From: Lachnospiraceae bacterium
GTDB lineage: Bacteria; Bacillota; Clostridia; Lachnospirales; Lachnospiraceae
DNA: 32,320 nucleotides
Assembly (NCBI GenBank): GCA_024691875.1
Contig: JAILNG010000138.1
Span: forward strand, 1-32,320
Direction of reading: 5' to 3'
Under the pieces are notes generated by a model that did not search any database, was not told the DNA's origin, and saw only the letters and a list, made by a program, of their open reading frames with translations. Each line of letters begins with the position of its first letter. Position 1 is the first letter of the stretch. Of the stretch, positions 30,276 through 32,320 are shown piece by piece. Both the position numbers and the translations under genes were made by a program.

Positions 30276-32320
30276 GTGAAAAAATTTCACAAAAAAATTG
30301 CAGCTTTACTTATAATCTCTGTTATTTTGAGCTTAATGCCGGCGGGAACAGCATTTGCAGATGAAAAATATGAGATTATATACGCTCTGCAGGATTCATT
30401 TACTGTACTCTATGATAACGAGTATACAATGAATGTAGGGGACCAAGTTGATTTTTGCTTCTTTGGTGCACCCTCTGATTGGACTACCTGTTATAAAGGA
30501 TGGACATCAAGCAATAAGGCTGTTGCAACTGTTGATAACAAAGGTGTTGTTACAGCTAAGTCACAGGGAACGGCTTATATTACTGTTCAACTGGGAACGT
30601 CTTGTACCGGAAGCCTCAGGATCAATGTCGGAGACAAAGTTACACTTGGAAGCTCCGCAGAGAGGGCAATGAATTCTCTCTATCTTGAGAACATTTCCGA
30701 CACATATGACTTGAATTTCTATGGCGTTTCGGATTGGAATACTGTAAAATCTCACACAAAATTATCTTGGAAGTCGTCTGATACCAAAGTCGCCACAGTA
30801 AATAAGATCGGCTTAGTAAAGGCTGTTTCTGCTGGAAAAGCAAGTATCAGTCTTTTGATCGGTTTTGACAACGGCGCTGCTATTGAGACAGTTCCCTGCG
30901 AAGTTACCGTTGATAAGACAAAGATCGTATCTTCACAGAAGGAGCTTGAAAAGGCTCTTAAAGACAATACTTTAACTAAAATTGTTTTAAGAACGGAAGA
31001 GGTAGCGGCTTTTGAAATCCCTCAGGGAGATTATAAGAATATCAAGCTCGTTGTAGACGTACCAAATGCGGACGTCGTAAACAGAGGAGTTTTTAAAGGC
31101 ATATGCTTAGCCAATATAGCTGAAGACACTTTTATTGAAAATGCAGTGGGTAATGACATTATCATCACAGCTGCCAAGGCACATGTTGTAGTAACTGATG
31201 AAGCACAGGTAAGCAATATCAGGGTAATTGATACTGCAGACAATAAAGCAACAATGGCTTGGGCGACGGGAACAGGTTTTAACAATACGGTTTCCGAGAA
31301 CACAGCAGCACAAAGCAAAACTGATGTTCAAGCTCTTAACATTGAAGTAAATGGAAACGTTGAAAATATTGTTCTTGATTCAAATTCGGACATTACGATC
31401 CGGGTTGAGGGAAAAGTAGAAAATGTAGAAGTAAATTCCGCATCGGATCTCGCCTTAAAGGGTGATGCTTCAGAAGCAGTTTCTGTTGTTGTTTCCGACG
31501 CAGCAGACGGAACAAAGATCGATACAAATGTTAAAGTTGATGTTGATACTTCTTCAAAAACTCAGATCAATCTTGCAGGTGGAGCTGAAGGTAGTGTTAT
31601 CCTTGCAAAGAATGAAGAAAAAGCAGTTTCTGTTGAAAACCGTACGAAACAGCAGGTTTCTGTTACTTCCGATAAGGGAGCGGAGATCAAGATCAGAGCC
31701 GGAAGAACCGGAGTTATGGATCTGACCGTAACAGCAACACCTACTGCTGCACCTGTATCCTCAAGAGGTGAGAATACATATACACCTACCTATTCATCAA
31801 GCTATACTCCTGAACCTACAGCAACGCCTGTACTTACAGCGACTGCTACGCCTGTACCTACAGCAACGAATACCCCTGTACCTACGGCAACCAGCACACC
31901 TGTACCTACGGCAACCAGCACGCCTGTACCTACAGCAACGAATACGCCTGTACTTACAGCGACTGCTACGCCTGTACTTACAGCGACTGCTACGCCTGTA
32001 CCTACAGCGACAAATACGCCTGTACCTACAGCAACGAATACGCCTGTACCTACAGCGACTGCTACGCCTGTACCTACAGCGACAAACACGCCTGTACCTA
32101 CAGCGACAAATACGCCTGTACCTATAGCAACGAATACGCCTGTACCTACGGCGACAAATACGCCTGTACCTACGGCAACGAATACGCCTGTACCTACAGC
32201 GACAAATACGCCTGTACCTACAGCAACGAATACGCCTGTACCTACAGCAACGAATACGCCTGTACCTACAGCAACGAATACGCCTGTACCTACGGCAACC
32301 AACACGCCTGTACCTACAGC
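30276..32320 (+). CDS. Secreted Big_2-domain surface protein with Thr-Pro repeat region, 3'-truncated by the window
   Basis: The frame opens at a GTG preceded by GAGGAGG and stays open to the window end (681 codons visible). A signal peptide ([19 protein letters not shown], cleavage likely after AFA near residue 28) is followed by two bacterial Ig-like group 2 domains: about 49-111 ([20 protein letters not shown]) and 130-205 ([21 protein letters not shown]). Residues about 210-490 are rich in short beta-strands ([22 protein letters not shown] repeats), suggesting a beta-helix or stalk. From about residue 518 the protein becomes a perfect 8-residue repeat, PVPTATNT and variants, which continues past the edge. 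The end, and so any enzyme domain or cell-wall anchor, is not visible. Function is unknown; a cell-surface stalk or adhesin is likely. Confidence 0.85.
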   Translation, partial: MKKFHKKIAALLIISVILSLMPAGTAFADEKYEIIYALQDSFTVLYDNEYTMNVGDQVDFCFFGAPSDWTTCYKGWTSSNKAVATVDNKGVVTAKSQGTAYITVQLGTSCTGSLRINVGDKVTLGSSAERAMNSLYLENISDTYDLNFYGVSDWNTVKSHTKLSWKSSDTKVATVNKIGLVKAVSAGKASISLLIGFDNGAAIETVPCEVTVDKTKIVSSQKELEKALKDNTLTKIVLRTEEVAAFEIPQGDYKNIKLVVDVPNADVVNRGVFKGICLANIAEDTFIENAVGNDIIITAAKAHVVVTDEAQVSNIRVIDTADNKATMAWATGTGFNNTVSENTAAQSKTDVQALNIEVNGNVENIVLDSNSDITIRVEGKVENVEVNSASDLALKGDASEAVSVVVSDAADGTKIDTNVKVDVDTSSKTQINLAGGAEGSVILAKNEEKAVSVENRTKQQVSVTSDKGAEIKIRAGRTGVMDLTVTATPTAAPVSSRGENTYTPTYSSSYTPEPTATPVLTATATPVPTATNTPVPTATSTPVPTATSTPVPTATNTPVLTATATPVLTATATPVPTATNTPVPTATNTPVPTATATPVPTATNTPVPTATNTPVPIATNTPVPTATNTPVPTATNTPVPTATNTPVPTATNTPVPTATNTPVPTATNTPVPTATNTPVPT
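31827..32320 (+). repeat. 24-bp tandem repeat array coding for PVPTATNT units
   Basis: Twenty complete 24-bp units and part of a twenty-first are visible, all in frame and without spacers. Most encode PVPTATNT; variants are [24 protein letters not shown] and PVPIATNT. Units differ mainly at third codon positions, and some neighbours are identical, as expected from slippage or unequal crossing-over. The array continues past the window edge. Confidence 0.95.

Noticed and set aside
31802..32305. A 167-codon minus-strand frame with perfect [12 protein letters not shown] repeats
   Set aside because: It is the reverse reading of the 24-bp array. It lacks a ribosome site and begins within the repeats; the plus-strand frame has a signal peptide and domains.
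31827..32320. Possible CRISPR array
   Set aside because: The 24-bp units are directly adjacent with no unique spacers, and they code in frame within a longer gene.

Overview
The window reads as a chromosomal segment of an anaerobic, plant-polysaccharide-degrading Clostridia bacterium, most likely a Lachnospiraceae member of the Butyrivibrio/Pseudobutyrivibrio type. That placement is inferred from content: an intracellular xylo-oligosaccharide system (GH8 and GH43), a lipid-anchored GH10 xylanase, Thr-Pro-rich linkers in three exported proteins, strong GGAGG ribosome sites, a Rex redox repressor and Big_2-type surface proteins. No rRNA, tRNA, CRISPR array, transposase or phage gene was seen.

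Layout. Positions 1-8124 form a xylan-use locus. It holds the 3' part of a sugar ABC transporter binding protein, an AraC regulator, a convergent minus-strand pair (GH8 exo-oligoxylanase, then GH43 xylosidase), and two divergent plus-strand genes: a lipoprotein with three repeated carbohydrate-binding-like modules and a sortase-like tail, and a GH10 xylanase lipoprotein. The scheme would be surface cleavage of xylan, import of oligomers by the ABC system, and trimming in the cytoplasm. Positions 8251-13250 are mostly housekeeping: an ABC-F ATPase, glyA (minus strand), an MgtC-family membrane protein and pyrE. A heparinase II/III-like protein and an alpha/beta-hydrolase (possible acetyl-xylan/feruloyl esterase) follow pyrE with overlapping reading frames.

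Positions 15796-21263 are a run of four genes: an arylsulfotransferase-like membrane-anchored beta-propeller that seems to lack a key histidine, a type IA topoisomerase (TopB-like), a left-handed beta-helix acyl/nucleotidyltransferase-like protein, and a three-domain S1 RNA-binding protein. Positions 21396-28214 look like one operon: an unrecognised 599-residue protein, Rex, the bifunctional NAD(P)HX repair enzyme, alanine racemase, an 84-residue orphan, an Rsm22-like methyltransferase and a small two-helix membrane protein, closed by a UUCG-loop terminator. A chemotaxis receptor and the start of a long secreted Big_2 protein with a 24-bp tandem repeat array finish the window; that gene starts at GTG and runs off the right edge.

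The points most worth a second look are the dual-anchored triple-module lipoprotein, the apparently inactive arylsulfotransferase homologue with its structured leader, a Rex-like operator over the promoter of the terminal surface protein, the unknown gene leading the redox operon, and the 24-bp repeat array. I did not find an obviously new defence or mobile system.
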